NCBI RefSeq assembly: GCF_000143415.4
Contig: NW_003314263.1
Location: 3,482,451 to 3,546,450 of the forward strand
Direction of reading: 5' to 3'
DNA: 64,000 nucleotides
DNA from: Selaginella moellendorffii
Lineage: Eukaryota > Streptophyta > Lycopodiopsida > Selaginellales > Selaginellaceae
How positions within the stretch are numbered: position 1 is the stretch's first letter; each line of letters begins with the position of its first letter. Below the pieces are notes generated by a model, which was not told the origin of the DNA, searched no databases, and saw only the letters and a list, made by a program, of their open reading frames with translations. Of this stretch, positions 42,619-53,524 are shown piece after piece. Both the position numbers and the translations under genes were made by a program.

Positions 42619-45600
42619 ATGGTGAGAGAGCTCCAAATTCAACTGCCACTGGTGTGTCAAGATCTAGGGTTTTATTCTCGCTGTGGACCTCCAGCGCTAG
42701 GTTTTGCGAATTTTGGATCCGGCCAGCGGCGATTCTTGCCCGGCGCTGCGTCGATCGCCTCCACCGGCATGGGACGACAGGCCGCCGCCGCTGTCAAGGC
42801 CAGCAATGGCGCCTCCGGGAAGATCGACGCAATGGAGGCCGAGTGTGTCGTCGCGGATGATGCCGAGGAGCTGTTTGATGCGTCGGAAACTTTCAAAAAA
42901 TCCGCTCTATTGTCGTCCAGAGAACAGGTATGATCCATCGCTATCTCTCGAATTTTCCCCTCTCATAGCCGTACTTGTAGTACGCAGCACTGTACAAAAA
43001 TTCCGTGGATGATCCCGATGGATTCTGGTCGCACACCGCGTCGCAGTTCTTCTGGAAATCCAAGTGGGAGGAGAGCAAAGCTCATACCGAGAATTTGGAC
43101 GTTCGCAAGGGAGAAATTCGTGTGGAGGTATGCTTTCAAAGTGGAGTAAACTTGCCATGCTCTTGGTAGAACTTCTCTCTCAGTGGTTTAAAGGAGGGTG
43201 TACCAACATTTGCTACAATGCTGTGGATCGGCATGTAGAGGCGGGCAGGGGTGACGACGTTGCTCTCTTGTGGGAAGCAAATGATCCAGGATTTGATATG
43301 AAGCTAACGTACAAAGAGCTTCTCGATCGCGTTTGTCAGGTACGTCGTTTATCGCTTTTCTCGCGCAGCATTTGTTCTAAAGCTTTGTAGTGATCAGCTC
43401 TCAAACTATTTGCTCGCTGTGGGAATCAAGAAAGGCGACACTGTAGCAATCTATATGCCAATGCTCCTCGAGTTGCCTATAGCAATGCTTGCCTGTGCTC
43501 GCATTGGCGCTGTTCATTCGGTACGTTCTTCCTTCTTTGTGTGTTATATAATGCTCGTTCTTGCAGGTCGTGTTCGCTGGTTTCTCTGCTGAATCGCTTG
43601 CCCAACGAATTCTGGATTGCAAGCCAAAGGTTCTGCTCACGACCAGTGGTGTAAAACGGGGCCCAAAGCTTATCAAACTTAAGGAAATTGTAGATGATGC
43701 TTTAAATCGATGTGTACAGGAGGGTGGCTATTCTGTAGGTACTAGAAACTCTGATTATGCTCGATTTTCGTCTGCTTGTGGATAACATACTGGCGATTTT
43801 GTGCAGATTACTGTTTGACATATGATAATAAATTAGCGATCAAGAGAGAAGACACTCCCTGGAAAGAGAAAAGGGATGTGTGGTGGCAGGTATTTGATCT
43901 CTCTGGTCTCTCTCTTTTTTATCGGGCTCTTTGCTTCACGTTTCTAGGATGTCGTTCCAAATTATCCCACTGATTGTCCAGTGGAATGGGTAGACGCGGA
44001 GGATCCTTTGTTTTTGCTGTACACCAGTGGCAGCACTGGGAAACCAAAGGTGGTTTTCTCATGAGATACTCGAAAACTGAATGCTTGTTTTGCTCAGGGA
44101 GTGTTGCACACAACTGGTGGCTATATGGTCTATACCGCCACAACGTTCAAGCATGCCTTCGATTACCATGACGGAGATGTCTACTGGTAAGTATACTTTT
44201 CAACAATGTTATATTTTTTTGTTACTGTTTCACGCGTCAAGGTAATGCCATGTCAGGTGTACTGCAGATTGTGGATGGATCACTGGTCACAGCTACGTCA
44301 CTTATGGCCCTTTATTGAACAAAGCGACTGTCTTGATCTTTGAGGGGGTCAGCATTCGTATTTGCCCGGTTGTCTCGTCAACTCACTTGGCTCTTTGTGT
44401 AGGTTCCAAATTACCCCGACGCTGGTCGGTGTTGGGAGATTGTGGACAAATACCACGTTACCATTTTCTACACGGCCCCCACAGCGATTCGAGCATTGAT
44501 GAGATCAGGAGATGAGGTATTGATTACCTTATTCTGTGAATCGTTGAAGAGTTTTCTTGTTTCCAGCCAGTGAAACGGCATTCGCGAAAGTCCTTGCGCG
44601 TTTTAGGAAGCGTCGGTGAACCGATCAATCCAAGCGCGTGGAGGTATGGGCTCCCACCTTAGAGCATGCTGCTTTATTTAAAGATGGTGTTTTCCAGGTG
44701 GTATTTCGAAGTTGTCGGTGATAGTCGCTGTCCCATTGCAGATACCTGGTGGCAAACAGAGACCGGTGGCTTCATGGTACATATTCTTGTCGACACCAAA
44801 AAGGGATTTCACTCTTGTTTTCTTCCAGATAACACCCTTACCTGGCTGTTGGCCTCTGAAGCCGGGCTCAGCCACGCTACCTTTCTTCGGTGTACAGGTA
44901 TTCATCTCTTTCTGGTATCTGCGTTCCTTGATACAGTCGCGTTTTTTGTCGTGGCAGCCAGCAGTCGTGGACGAAAATGGCAAGGAACTCGACGGAGAAT
45001 GCACGGGATTCCTGTGCATGAAAGCCTCTTGGCCGGGCATATTTCGAAGTCTTTACGGTGATCACGCACGATACGAAACTACCTATTTCGCTCCTTTCAA
45101 AGGATTCTACTTCAGCGGCGACGGCTGTCGCAGGTCTATTGCTTTCAAACTTCGGTCGTTTGCTCTCTCTGACTATTTCTCTCTATTCCATTCAGGGATA
45201 AAGATGGCTACTACTGGTTGACAGGCCGTGTGGACGACGTTATCAACGTGAGGTAACGTTTTGTCTGTTTCTCTGGATTTGTTTTGTTGCAGCTCAAGTA
45301 ACTGGAGTTGTGGGGCTGTGCAGTGGACACCGCATTGGCACTGCTGAAGTAGAGTCGGCTCTTGTCGCGCATCCTCTGGCAGCCGAGGCTGCCGTGGTTG
45401 GCATCGATCACGAGGTAAAACAAGAGCTCATTTTGAAGTATCAATCTCATCTTGAAACTCCTCGCAGGTCAAGGGTCAGGGAATCTATGCCTTCGTGACA
45501 CTCAACGAAGGAGTCGAGTACACGGCAGATTTAAAGTCGAGCTTGATATCAACTGTGCGATGCCAGGTAAGAGGAGGTGTTGTGGCGAAAGTTTTCTCGA

Positions 45601-45812
45601 GTAATCGTAATGTGTGTACACCGCAGATTGGAGCTTTCGCTGCTCCAGACGCGATCCACTGGGCCCCCGGCCTGCCAAAGACGAGGAGCGGCAAGATCAT
45701 GCGAAGAATTCTCCGCAAGATCGCCTCCAAGCAGCTGGATGATCTGGGAGACATCAGCACCTTGGCCGATCCTGGCGTCGTCGCTCAGCTCATCGAATTC
45801 ACGGATAAATGA
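42619..45812 (+). CDS. ACS: Acetyl-CoA synthetase (acetate-CoA ligase), 739 aa
   Basis: Makes acetyl-CoA from acetate, ATP and CoA through acetyl-AMP; in plants the enzyme is plastidic. Eighteen exons in phase: 42619-42927, 42981-43127, 43184-43339, 43398-43520, 43567-43738, 43807-43889, 43948-44049, 44098-44186, 44257-44347, 44403-44516, 44567-44643, 44698-44776, 44829-44897, 44958-45133, 45196-45252, 45324-45414, 45468-45566, 45627-45812. Motifs: P-loop [12 protein letters not shown] (354-365), adenylate site '[11 protein letters not shown]', hinge '[18 protein letters not shown]', catalytic Lys701 in 'TRSGKIMRR'. The length fits plant ACS, and the N-terminal ~75 residues suit a transit peptide. 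Several introns are only about 50 bp. No defect seen. Confidence 0.96.
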
Positions 45813-46228
45813 GTGTGGATCAAAGAACTCGAGCTAGTCAGACATTGTTGACTTTTCTATGGTCAACACTTTCAACGGTAAAAAGAGTGGAGTTTTATTC
45901 TTTGGCTTTGCTTCTGCGAAGGTTAAGCTGTTGCGTCCAAGTAATCCTGCCAGCTTAATGCTTGGATTTAAATCATGGTATTCGTGGCGCTGCCCGTTGA
46001 TGCTTTTCGATCCAACGGCTCTGATTGAATGGGATCGATCCGCGCCAACAAGCACAGGCCAATGGGAGCTTGCGGAGCTTCGCTATAAGAAATCCCCTGT
46101 TCCTTATCCTCGTTCACCAGACCCTAGCTAGCGGTACGGGTGGCAATCTCCGCGGATTTCTCAGCTGGGTTGTGTGATCGAGCAGAAATTCCTCTTTTTC
46201 TTTCCAAAGAGTGGTGTGATTGATCGAT
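45813..46228. promoter_or_regulatory. Histone H1 promoter region with histone octamer
   Basis: 416 bp between the ACS stop and the H1 start. GATCCGCG at 46037-46044 is the exact complement of the plant histone octamer CGCGGATC, about 185 bp before the ATG. A one-mismatch copy, CGCGGATT, lies near 46157. Octamers drive S-phase expression of plant histone genes (established); activity here is inference. Confidence 0.6.
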
Positions 46229-47009
46229 ATGGCAGTGGCAGTGGAAGCCGTGGGTGAGGCTACTACAGCAAAACCCAACAGGAAGCCATCGCGAGCGAAG
46301 CAAGCTTCCGCCAAGGATCAAGCGAAGCCGGATGAGCAGAAAATCGTGGCGCCAGTGAAGAAGGATCCAAAGCCCAAGTCGTCGAAGAACACCAGCATCC
46401 ATCACCCGCCTTATGTTGAGGTAAAAGTCTCTTCTTTGTTTCTATAGCTTGATTGATCGAGTGTGTCTTTGTTCTTGGTCTCTACTTTAGATGGTCATGG
46501 AAGCGATTTCTTTTCTTAAGGAACGCACTGGCTCGAGCCAGCACGCCATCGCCAAGTACCTGGTGGAGAAGTACAGTTCGGGGCTGCCCACTTCTTTCAA
46601 GAGGATGCTCTCCATCCAGCTCAAATCACTCAGCAACAGCGGTAAGATCACTAAGGTGAAGAACTCCTTCAAGCTCCCATCGTCCGCGTCCTCCAAATCC
46701 TCGTCTCGCAAGCCAGCGCCAGCCAGAGTGGTTGTCAAGGTCCCCAAAGCATCATCTTCATCCCCAGCAAAGAAGGTGAAGGTGATCAAGCCTTCCTCAC
46801 GAGCCCCAAGGCCTTCAAAGGAATCAACTTCACGAGCACCAAAGCCGAGAGCTCCAGCTCCAAAGTCACGGGACGTGAAAGCTACTAGAACCACTAGAGC
46901 CACCGGGAGATCTTCCAGGCCCGCGGTCACGAAGAAGATCACTACTCCATCCAAGCCAAAGAAGGTCGTGACACCGGCAAAGCGAGCCAAGAGAGTTGCA
47001 GCAAAGTAA
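46229..47009 (+). CDS. H1: Linker histone H1, 236 aa
   Basis: Binds linker DNA at the nucleosome dyad and compacts chromatin. Two exons, 46229-46420 and 46491-47009, split within the globular domain's first helix, a common plant H1 layout. The N-terminal tail (1-58) is Lys/Ala/Pro rich. The winged-helix H1/H5 domain (about 59-130) starts 'HHPPYVEMVMEAISFLKER' and carries 'SSQHAIAKYL' and the closing 'KSLSNSGKITKVKNSFKLP'. The C-terminal tail (about 130-236) is basic with repeated KxPK, SRAPKP and TKK motifs. The ATG at 46229 lies in a better context than the upstream in-frame TTG. Ends with 'KRVAAK', the usual H1 type of end. Confidence 0.95.
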
Positions 47010-47114
47010 AAATCTCCTTTTTCATAAGTTAGTAGAAAAAGATGTACAGTAAGTAATCGCCAGTGTGTCAAGATCTTTGATCGCTATTTAGATTAAACTC
47101 TACTCTTTTCTTTT

Positions 47115-49001
47115 TTACCATACCAGTGTGATACCAAACGACTTGCAGGCTCTCACCACCATAAATGCTCCGTACAAGACGATGAGCCCCACGCCCAGCG
47201 TCTTGCTAGGCCGCATCCTATGTACGGCCATGCCCACAATGGCCATTAAAATGGCCACCGCGAGGAACACCAGGGTGAGCATAGCCATCTCCGTACCGGG
47301 GATGACGTACACCGCGCCGTGCGATCGGACGGCCACGATGAGAAACGATACGCCCAGCCCAAACAGCGTGTTAAACATGGGGCTGGCGTAGCACCCCGCG
47401 ATGGCGATCTGGACGCCGGCGCTACCACCGCGGGACGCCAGCGCTGAGTTGGCAACCAGGTCGCCCATGGAGTTGCCCCACGCCAGCACGGTTACACCCA
47501 GGATCGCCGCGTCGATACCCAGTAGCGCCGCGAGGCTGACCAGCGCGGCAACGAGCTCCCGCGCGATGACGTAAAACCACACCATGCTCATGAAGAAGCC
47601 CGCGGCGATCCATACCAGCGCCGCCGTGCCGTGACCCTGCGGCGGACGCTCGTCCACCGTGGTAAAGTAGGCGGTGACGCCCAGGACGATCCCCACCAGC
47701 ATCCCCGCCGCCAGCCACGGGCAATCGCCAGTGATGGGCATCCCATTCTGGGCGCTCCACACCGCTACCAGGAGGATTGGCGCGAGCGTGGCGGCCACCA
47801 CCGCGCGAGGTCGCGACCATCGCGATTCGTCCACCACTGGGATTGTGAGCCGGCGAGGGAGATGGAGTGGCCACTCGATCAGCACCTGGGAGGCCTTGCG
47901 CCCCAGCTTGAGCAAGCTCTTGGATCGCGTCATCTTCTTCTCTTCTTCGCTGCTCGACCGCACTGCCTCTGCCGCCTCTGCCGCGTCCTCCTCGATCTTC
48001 TGCTGCTCCTGCGAGTAGATCGCCACCTGGTTCGCCCACAGCCACGGCGGCACCGTGATCACCCTCTCAATGCTCGAGGCCCCCTTGGATCCTTCCAGCC
48101 GGGCATACTCCCCCCCGCATTCTTCATCTCCTCTCCGCGATTCCCATCTGGCCCTCCAGACCTCCCACACCGCCACCACCAGCGCGTAGATCACGTAGAT
48201 CCCCAGGTAGCCCAGCGACTCCCACACGCTCACGCTGCCTTTCCACAGCACGATCATCAAGTAGCCTAGGCTCGCCAGGAAGAACACCGCGTCGCGAACA
48301 AAGCATCGCCCATCGATCGCGAAATCGCCGCTGGCTACCAGGATGTTCACGACGCCTGTGACCACCGTGACCACGAACACTGCCCCGCCCAGCACCGAGT
48401 TCATGCCCACGGCGCCGCCACGGTGCGAGCCCGAGAAGGACGCCACGCTGGCGAACACGTCAGCGGCACCGTTGCCCAGTGGCAGCAACGTCACCCCCGC
48501 GACAGTGGGCGGCAGTCGCAAGAGCTGCGACAGTCGCTCCAGGCACGAGCAAAAGTAGTCCGCGGCGGTGTTGCCCAGCATGTAGAAGAGGGCGACGAGC
48601 CACAGGGAGATCGCGAGGAAGGAGAGGATGTTCTTGAGCCGGGGGTGTGGATTATCGGCGTCGATGCAGTAGTAGATCTGGATGTACTCGAAGAGGCCGC
48701 CGGATTGGCAGTCCTCGTGTGCCATCGCGTAGGAGCAAGGGCTGGAAAAACCCTTGTGCTTGGCGGCGCCCTCGCACGGCGCTCGATCCTCGTCGTGCTT
48801 CCCCACCGAGAATTTGGAGCGCGCAAACAGCAGCGAGGAGTGATTCCCTGGAAATATTTCCGGATTGCTGGCAGATTCTTGGAGCAAATGCCTCCGGCGG
48901 GGCGGCGAGTGCGCGAATTTCGAGCCGATGCCGAGCTGGGGGTACCAGAAGTAGAAGAGGACGAGCAGCAGCGATGCCAATCGCAGTGTCGACGACGCCA
49001 T
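47115..49001 (-). CDS. CCX: Cation/calcium exchanger (CCX type), 628 aa
   Basis: A membrane antiporter of the CaCA superfamily; plant CCX proteins exchange K+, Na+ or Ca2+ across endomembranes or the plasma membrane. Intronless. An N-terminal signal/first helix ('LRLASLLLVLFYFW') is followed by a lumenal, Cys-containing region. Two blocks of membrane helices are separated by a charged cytosolic loop (about 290-375). The alpha-1 motif 'PLGNGAADVFASVASF' and alpha-2 motif 'WGNSMGDLVANSALA' carry the ion-binding Asn and Asp; GNGAAD for GNGAPD is a family variant. I start at the ATG at 49001; the frame is open upstream to 49043 only with a non-ATG codon. Convergent with histone H1, with about 105 bp between stops. 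Confidence 0.94.
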   Translation of the reverse strand: MASSTLRLASLLLVLFYFWYPQLGIGSKFAHSPPRRRHLLQESASNPEIFPGNHSSLLFARSKFSVGKHDEDRAPCEGAAKHKGFSSPCSYAMAHEDCQSGGLFEYIQIYYCIDADNPHPRLKNILSFLAISLWLVALFYMLGNTAADYFCSCLERLSQLLRLPPTVAGVTLLPLGNGAADVFASVASFSGSHRGGAVGMNSVLGGAVFVVTVVTGVVNILVASGDFAIDGRCFVRDAVFFLASLGYLMIVLWKGSVSVWESLGYLGIYVIYALVVAVWEVWRARWESRRGDEECGGEYARLEGSKGASSIERVITVPPWLWANQVAIYSQEQQKIEEDAAEAAEAVRSSSEEEKKMTRSKSLLKLGRKASQVLIEWPLHLPRRLTIPVVDESRWSRPRAVVAATLAPILLVAVWSAQNGMPITGDCPWLAAGMLVGIVLGVTAYFTTVDERPPQGHGTAALVWIAAGFFMSMVWFYVIARELVAALVSLAALLGIDAAILGVTVLAWGNSMGDLVANSALASRGGSAGVQIAIAGCYASPMFNTLFGLGVSFLIVAVRSHGAVYVIPGTEMAMLTLVFLAVAILMAIVGMAVHRMRPSKTLGVGLIVLYGAFMVVRACKSFGITLVW

Positions 49002-50367
49002 CGCCTTGAATTTCCTTTCCCCCTTCCTTGATCCCTGGATCAAATATTTTGCCTGCCGCGCTGCCGATTCCTCCTCCTACCTATCATTCCCAGTCAAGAT
49101 CATGCTATTGCTGCTCAAACCACGAGAGAATCGATGAAAATCGATGCCTGAGCATGCCGCATTCCTCCGAGACCCTGGCGCCGCTATACAAACTACGATC
49201 ACATCACTCGTGCGAGAAACTAGAAAGAATCACCAAAAGGGCGCTATGAATGCCGCGCTTCTCGCTCTCAAGAGCCCTAAATATATAAAGACAATGGGGC
49301 GCTTTCTCTTTTCCCCCTCCTCCTGGGAATCTAAATAATATTCGCAACCAGGCAGGTGGCGCACTCTCTTCCCCGACACGCGCCACGCGTCACCCGCCCG
49401 CGGTACCGCGCGTTACGCGCTCGCATGCCGTTGGATCGGCCCACATCCCACGGTTTCAATCGCTATGTCGGTTAAACGCATCCCTTCATCTTAAAGTCAA
49501 AAAACACTATTTGCCCTACCAACTTTTTAGAAAGTACCATAGCTCTAATGTAGGTGGCAAAAGTGGATGATCTAGGGGCCCAATAGTCGATTTTACTCCT
49601 TGAAACCTTACATTATTTGGAACGCGTCTATTCTCAAACCGTCAATAGCATCAATCAGTCACATTGTGATCCTTTGCAAGTGTCCGGGGTTTTTAAATCT
49701 TTCGCCTCGCAGGTATGAATGGACTCGAAGAAAGAATCTAGTCGATCGAGAGTCACTCGCGTCGCTGTTGGAATCTCCTTCGCGGGGACGTAACATTCTT
49801 TAACGTTTTCTTAACGTTTCCTTTTGTTTTTGTGTAAAATCCGAGGATTTCGGAAGAGGCCAAGTTCTATTTGACTAGAATACCAAAGGAGTAGATTGGA
49901 CCACCATAGCCAGTACTTTGGTAAACTCTTAGAAAAGCTTAGAAAATGGATTTTGTTTTGTGCCACAAGAAAATCCGAGGATTTCGGAAGAGGCCAAGTT
50001 CTATTTTACTAGAATACCAAAGGAGTAGATTGGACCACCATAGCCACTACTTTGGTAAACTCTTAGAAAAGCTTAGAAAATGGATTGGAGTGGTCAGTTT
50101 GGATCGGATCTCTGGATCCATGGCGAGAAGAAACTTCTTCTCTGATAAAAGAAGCTCTATAGATTTCTTGCCGTATCAGCCAATCTCTTATGGATCACTG
50201 GCTTGTGGAGTCTTGGAGATAAGGCGATTGGCTCATCCAACGATTTGATCTAGCACCTCACAAGGAAAATGACTTGCAAAAGAATGGTGGAAAATAGGAA
50301 AATGACTTGCGGGAGAATGGTCGAAAATAGGAAAAGCGTGGCACTGATTGGTGTCACCGGAAGGGAA
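49002..50367. other. Intergenic DNA with CCX promoter side
   Basis: The first ~400 bp probably hold the CCX promoter (minus). Further right is a ~117-bp direct duplication, listed separately. Open stretches at 49028-49386 and 49946-50248 have no domain. Nothing else recognised. Confidence 0.45.
49836..50086 (+). repeat. Direct duplication, ~117 bp, 134-bp spacing
   Basis: Copy 1 (49836-49952) and copy 2 (49970-50086) both run from AAAATCCGAGGATTTCGG to AGAAAAGCTTAGAAAATGGA, with only two or three single-base differences. Spacer of 17 bp. The near-identity suggests a recent tandem duplication in non-coding DNA. Confidence 0.95.
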
Positions 50368-50440
50368 TGGAGATGCCGGGTATCGATCCCGGTGCCTCTC
50401 GCATGCTAAGCGAGCGCTCTACCATCTGAGCTACATCCCC
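50368..50440 (-). tRNA. trnA-AGC: tRNA-Ala (anticodon AGC)
   Basis: 73 nt on the minus strand, with 5' end at 50440 and discriminator A at 50368. Acceptor stem GGGGATG pairs with CATCTCC (one G-T pair). The D arm contains GCTCAGATGGTAGAGC, the anticodon loop reads CTTAGCATG with AGC, and the T arm is ACCGGGATCGATACCCGGC. A box (TAGCTCAGATGG) and B box (GGGATCGATACCC) are both good. No intron. A functional nuclear gene by all visible criteria. Confidence 0.97.
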
Positions 50441-50601
50441 ATTGTTATCTTAATCTTCTACACAAAAACTTAAATATTACATCTTTTGGAAGAGATTATT
50501 TCAAGAAAGCTAAACTGAAACGTCGGGCTTGAAAAGATCTAAAAACTAAAAATTTGATGGCTCCCTCATGGTTGGGATGGACCTGATTGTAATTAAACAT
50601 A

Positions 50602-51333
50602 TTAATAAAACAGGAAAAAGAAGGAAAAGATCAAAAGAACTTGGTGAAAAGCTTCACCTGAGGACGTTTTGCGGCACTCGTTAAGCATATCCAGCAGGAA
50701 CTGGCACTTTCCAATATCATTGAGATTAGAATTCACGCACTGCAAAACAAATTAAAAGAAGAACATATATAAGTATTTAGCTCTAAATTATTTATATTAT
50801 AGATACTAGAAAAGAAAATAAAATGGTACCTCTTGGAAGGCTTTGGTTGCGTTCAAGCACAAATCGTCCATGCTCCTCTGCGGAGCCATCGCTGGCTGGG
50901 CTGATGCTACTGTCGTGTGCTCGTGGTGAACCGTGCGAGGTCCTGCAACGGCATCCACTGCTCGGTGCGCCACAGCGCTACCGGTTCCAAATGCCGCTCC
51001 TGCTCAAACTCAAAGAAATCGTTTAGAAAACCACGTAAAATAAAGCCACACTCTTTAGATCTCACACCTTGCGCGATTGTTGCCGCAAGGCCTCCCAGCA
51101 TTGAAGGAGCCGGGGCATGGTAAACTGCACAAGCCCACAAACGAGTTCTTTCAGTCGCGAATCGCGATCATACCGATTGTGTTCTTACCAGATGGCGGAG
51201 GAGCACTGTTGGGACGTTGCACCGCCTTTGGCCTCGGAGGGGCCTTGCCTGTGCATGAAAAGAAAATGCCCAAGTCGATGTCTCGTATACACAACCTGGG
51301 CGATCAAAAGTTACCTCCACCTCGTCGGGGCAT
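50602..51333 (-). CDS. Twin-CX9C mitochondrial protein, MIX17/CHCHD2-CHCHD10 type
   Basis: Five short exons on the minus strand: 51333-51315, 51248-51189, 51124-51068, 50999-50830, 50739-50602. The start 'MPRRGGGKAPPRP' and the glycine-rich middle segment 'MLGGLAATIAQGAAFGTGSAVAHRAVD' are the family hallmarks. The CHCH domain has Cys93/Cys103 and Cys114/Cys124, both CX9C, which are oxidised by MIA40 in the intermembrane space. Family members affect cristae and respiration. If the last exon runs on, the protein is 147 aa with an odd hydrophobic end. A good donor at 50657 (CAG|GTGAAG, after 'RKTSSG') suggests it is instead spliced to a last exon I could not place. No exon is longer than 170 bp. 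Confidence 0.85.
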
Positions 51334-52297
51334 TCCTCTGGACGCGCATTCTTTTGCCCTAACTTTGAAGCGTCACAGCGGTGACACGTCACCCTTGTCA
51401 AATAGTAAAGGCACTCAAAGGCTACATTATTATATTAAGCATGGACAAAAACACAGGCAAGAACGAATGTTATCACAACTTAGAAAGAATTATTTGTTGC
51501 GCTGGAAGAGAACTCAGACGATCGGTCTGGCAAGAGCGGTGACATGTAAAACTATGCCATCACGGATCCTAGCACGACGTTCTAGCCAGTTCGACGGCTT
51601 TTCTTCCAGTTTCTGTAGAGAAACTACACAAGTGTAGTGTAGAAGAGCAATGACAAGATTGGGAGTTTTGTGAGAAAAAACAAGATCACTCAAACAATTC
51701 CTATTTATTGTGTGCTTACAATCCAAGAGCTGCTGATACAAATGGTCATCTTCAAGTACCTTTCGTCGCGGCCTGATAGCTCTCCTAGCTGACGAGCGAT
51801 CTTAACATCCTTTATACGTTGCGGACGTTGACTAGGTCTTTGACCGGGTCCTTGACCTTTCGTTGACTGGAAGAGTTAACCGGGCTGTTTGAACCGTCGA
51901 TAGGCGCTGGCGGCGATGATCCAGTTCCAACATGAACCGCGATTTCGTAAGTCAACGTTTGATTATTCAAACGTTGGCGAGCAGGAGGAGATGCTCGCAA
52001 GCAGAAAGTACACGGAGCTCCCTGAGCTGCTGATCTTGTCAAGCCCAGGATTCCCTGTCCCGTGATCACTTTCACGAGGCTTCGTCTAATTCTATGGCAG
52101 CAGCTCATTCGATGCTGGTTTTCTTCTCGGTGCATGTTTCTGCTCCAGTGCTCAATCAAGGCTTTGAAACAGCACCTGCCTGCTTTGTAACATTACCTGC
52201 AATAGAAGGCTAGCAGATTTCTAATGCTTCGATGTGTAACATCATGGGATAAGAAGTTCTTAAGACTTTCTTTCGTAAATCCAGGGTACATGTGTCA
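51334..52297. other. Intergenic DNA with dispersed repeat
   Basis: Contains a ~230-bp segment (about 51515-51745) related to 54180-54425. A minus-strand open stretch (51812-52159, 115 codons) has no recognised domain. The left end probably holds the promoter of the CHCH gene. Confidence 0.4.
51515..51745 (+). repeat. Dispersed repeat flanking the F-box gene (left copy)
   Basis: Shares with 54180-54425, in the same orientation, the ordered blocks GGCAAGAGCGG, GGCTTTTCTT, TAGAGAAA, GTGAGAA-AA-AAGATC, TTGTGTGCTTACA and AAGAGCTGCTG / AAAAGCTGCTG. Identity is modest and broken by small indels. It may be an old duplicated gene end or a transposon. Confidence 0.55.
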
Positions 52298-53524
52298 TTA
52301 GAAATTCTGGAAGGAAGGCTGGAATGGAAGAATCGCACTTCTCACTGGGTGCCGATAATTGGCATGCCAAGTACCAGAAGCCAGATTTAAGATGCATCCC
52401 CATTTTTCTTGAAAAAGCAGTGCCACCTCGCTACTGTTTTTGTTTCCAACAGCTATCATGGTGGTGTACTCGGAATTTTTTATCATCCCAGGCGAAAAAA
52501 CGCTGTCAAGGCTCAAGGATGCCATCACCTGCCAACTGCAACTCTCCTTGTCCAGATACACAAAACCAAACCTGCGGCTTCCAAGGTTCCTGTTGTCATC
52601 CCTTGGTTCTAGTATGCCAAGCACAATCCTTCCTGCAAATAACTACAATCGTCAGCTTAAAAAGCCACACAAGAATGAAGAATTACCTCCACAAGAGATG
52701 AGAGACATATCCTTTTCTACAAAGCCCGTGCGCGCATAACCAGCCGCATCAAAGCCCAAGGGCAGGCTCGTCCACGTTGCCACGGTTCGAAGGGTGGCTT
52801 TGGGGTTCCACACGTTGAATAATTTGAGCCTTGTCACATTTCCTGGCGAAACGGTGAAGAAGTACAGATGATCGCCCTGGAGCAGCATGTTTTTGTTGTT
52901 GTAGTTCCTATTGCCACGGCAGAAGAGCTCGCCATTGTCTGGCACAGGGAAGTCTGTAGTAGAGATCCACGCTGCCACCCGCGAATCATACAAGTGCATC
53001 CGCAGGTTGCCAGCGGTACCGGAAGTAGTCACGGCAACAACGATGTACGAGATTCCTTCGCTACCGCATGGCACTGATTGAATGGCAGTAAAGATCACAT
53101 TACCGATCAGCCGCGGAAGCAGCTCGTGCCTGTTTTGAATCATTGGATTGAACACTAGAAAGGTTTGAGAGAGAGAGAAGGCCAGTACCAAACCTGCCGA
53201 GCAAGTGCTCAGAGAACCAAATATCCTGCGTACCTTTGGGGCCTCTGGGAGGGGGTGAGTTAACACCTTCCAGGAGATGCCGTTGGGTGAGATGCGAAAC
53301 TCACCCTCGGAGTTGGCAAAGGTGATGTACCATTGCTGCCGCGACTGCTGCTGGAGGATTGCCGCATGCCAATCCTTGGAGAGGGAGCAGAAGCGGCAGA
53401 GGGTGGGGATTGGGAGGTGAGTGATGAGCTGGTGTTGGATGTCTCGAGGCAGCCGCGACCAGATTGAGGGATTCATTCTCTTCCTCCTCGTCTTGGTCAT
53501 GCCATCCCACTTTCTCTTTGCCAT
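52298..53524 (-). CDS. F-box protein, 390 aa
   Basis: A substrate receptor for SCF ubiquitin ligases (SKP1 binding through the F-box). Two exons, 53524-52687 and 52632-52298, join with phase 1 ('SCGG|RIVLGILE'). The basic start 'MAKRKWDG' is followed by the F-box at about residues 17-55 ('IWSRLPRDIQHQLITHLPIPTLCRFCSLSKDW'-type, with the LP and W landmarks). The rest (60-390) is a beta-rich, WD/kelch-like F-box-associated domain with repeated aromatic strands ('TFLVFNPMIQNRHELLPRL', 'FGFVYLDKESCSWQVM'). The open frame extends upstream to 53542 only with a non-ATG codon. Substrate unknown; plant genomes carry many such genes. Confidence 0.88.

Noticed and set aside
47422-48045. 207-codon minus-strand frame inside the CCX gene
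   Set aside because: Shifted-frame shadow of the GC-rich CCX coding sequence; the translation is low-complexity Gly/Arg.
47631-48269. 212-codon plus-strand frame opposite CCX
   Set aside because: Antisense shadow caused by high third-position GC; no motif.
51077-51637. 186-codon plus-strand frame
   Set aside because: Antisense to the exons of the CHCH gene, which is supported by a twin-CX9C domain and five consistent splice joints.
51812-52159. 115-codon minus-strand frame containing 'VKVITGQGILGL'
   Set aside because: A vague likeness to a lipoxygenase-type N-terminus could not be backed by any further motif.
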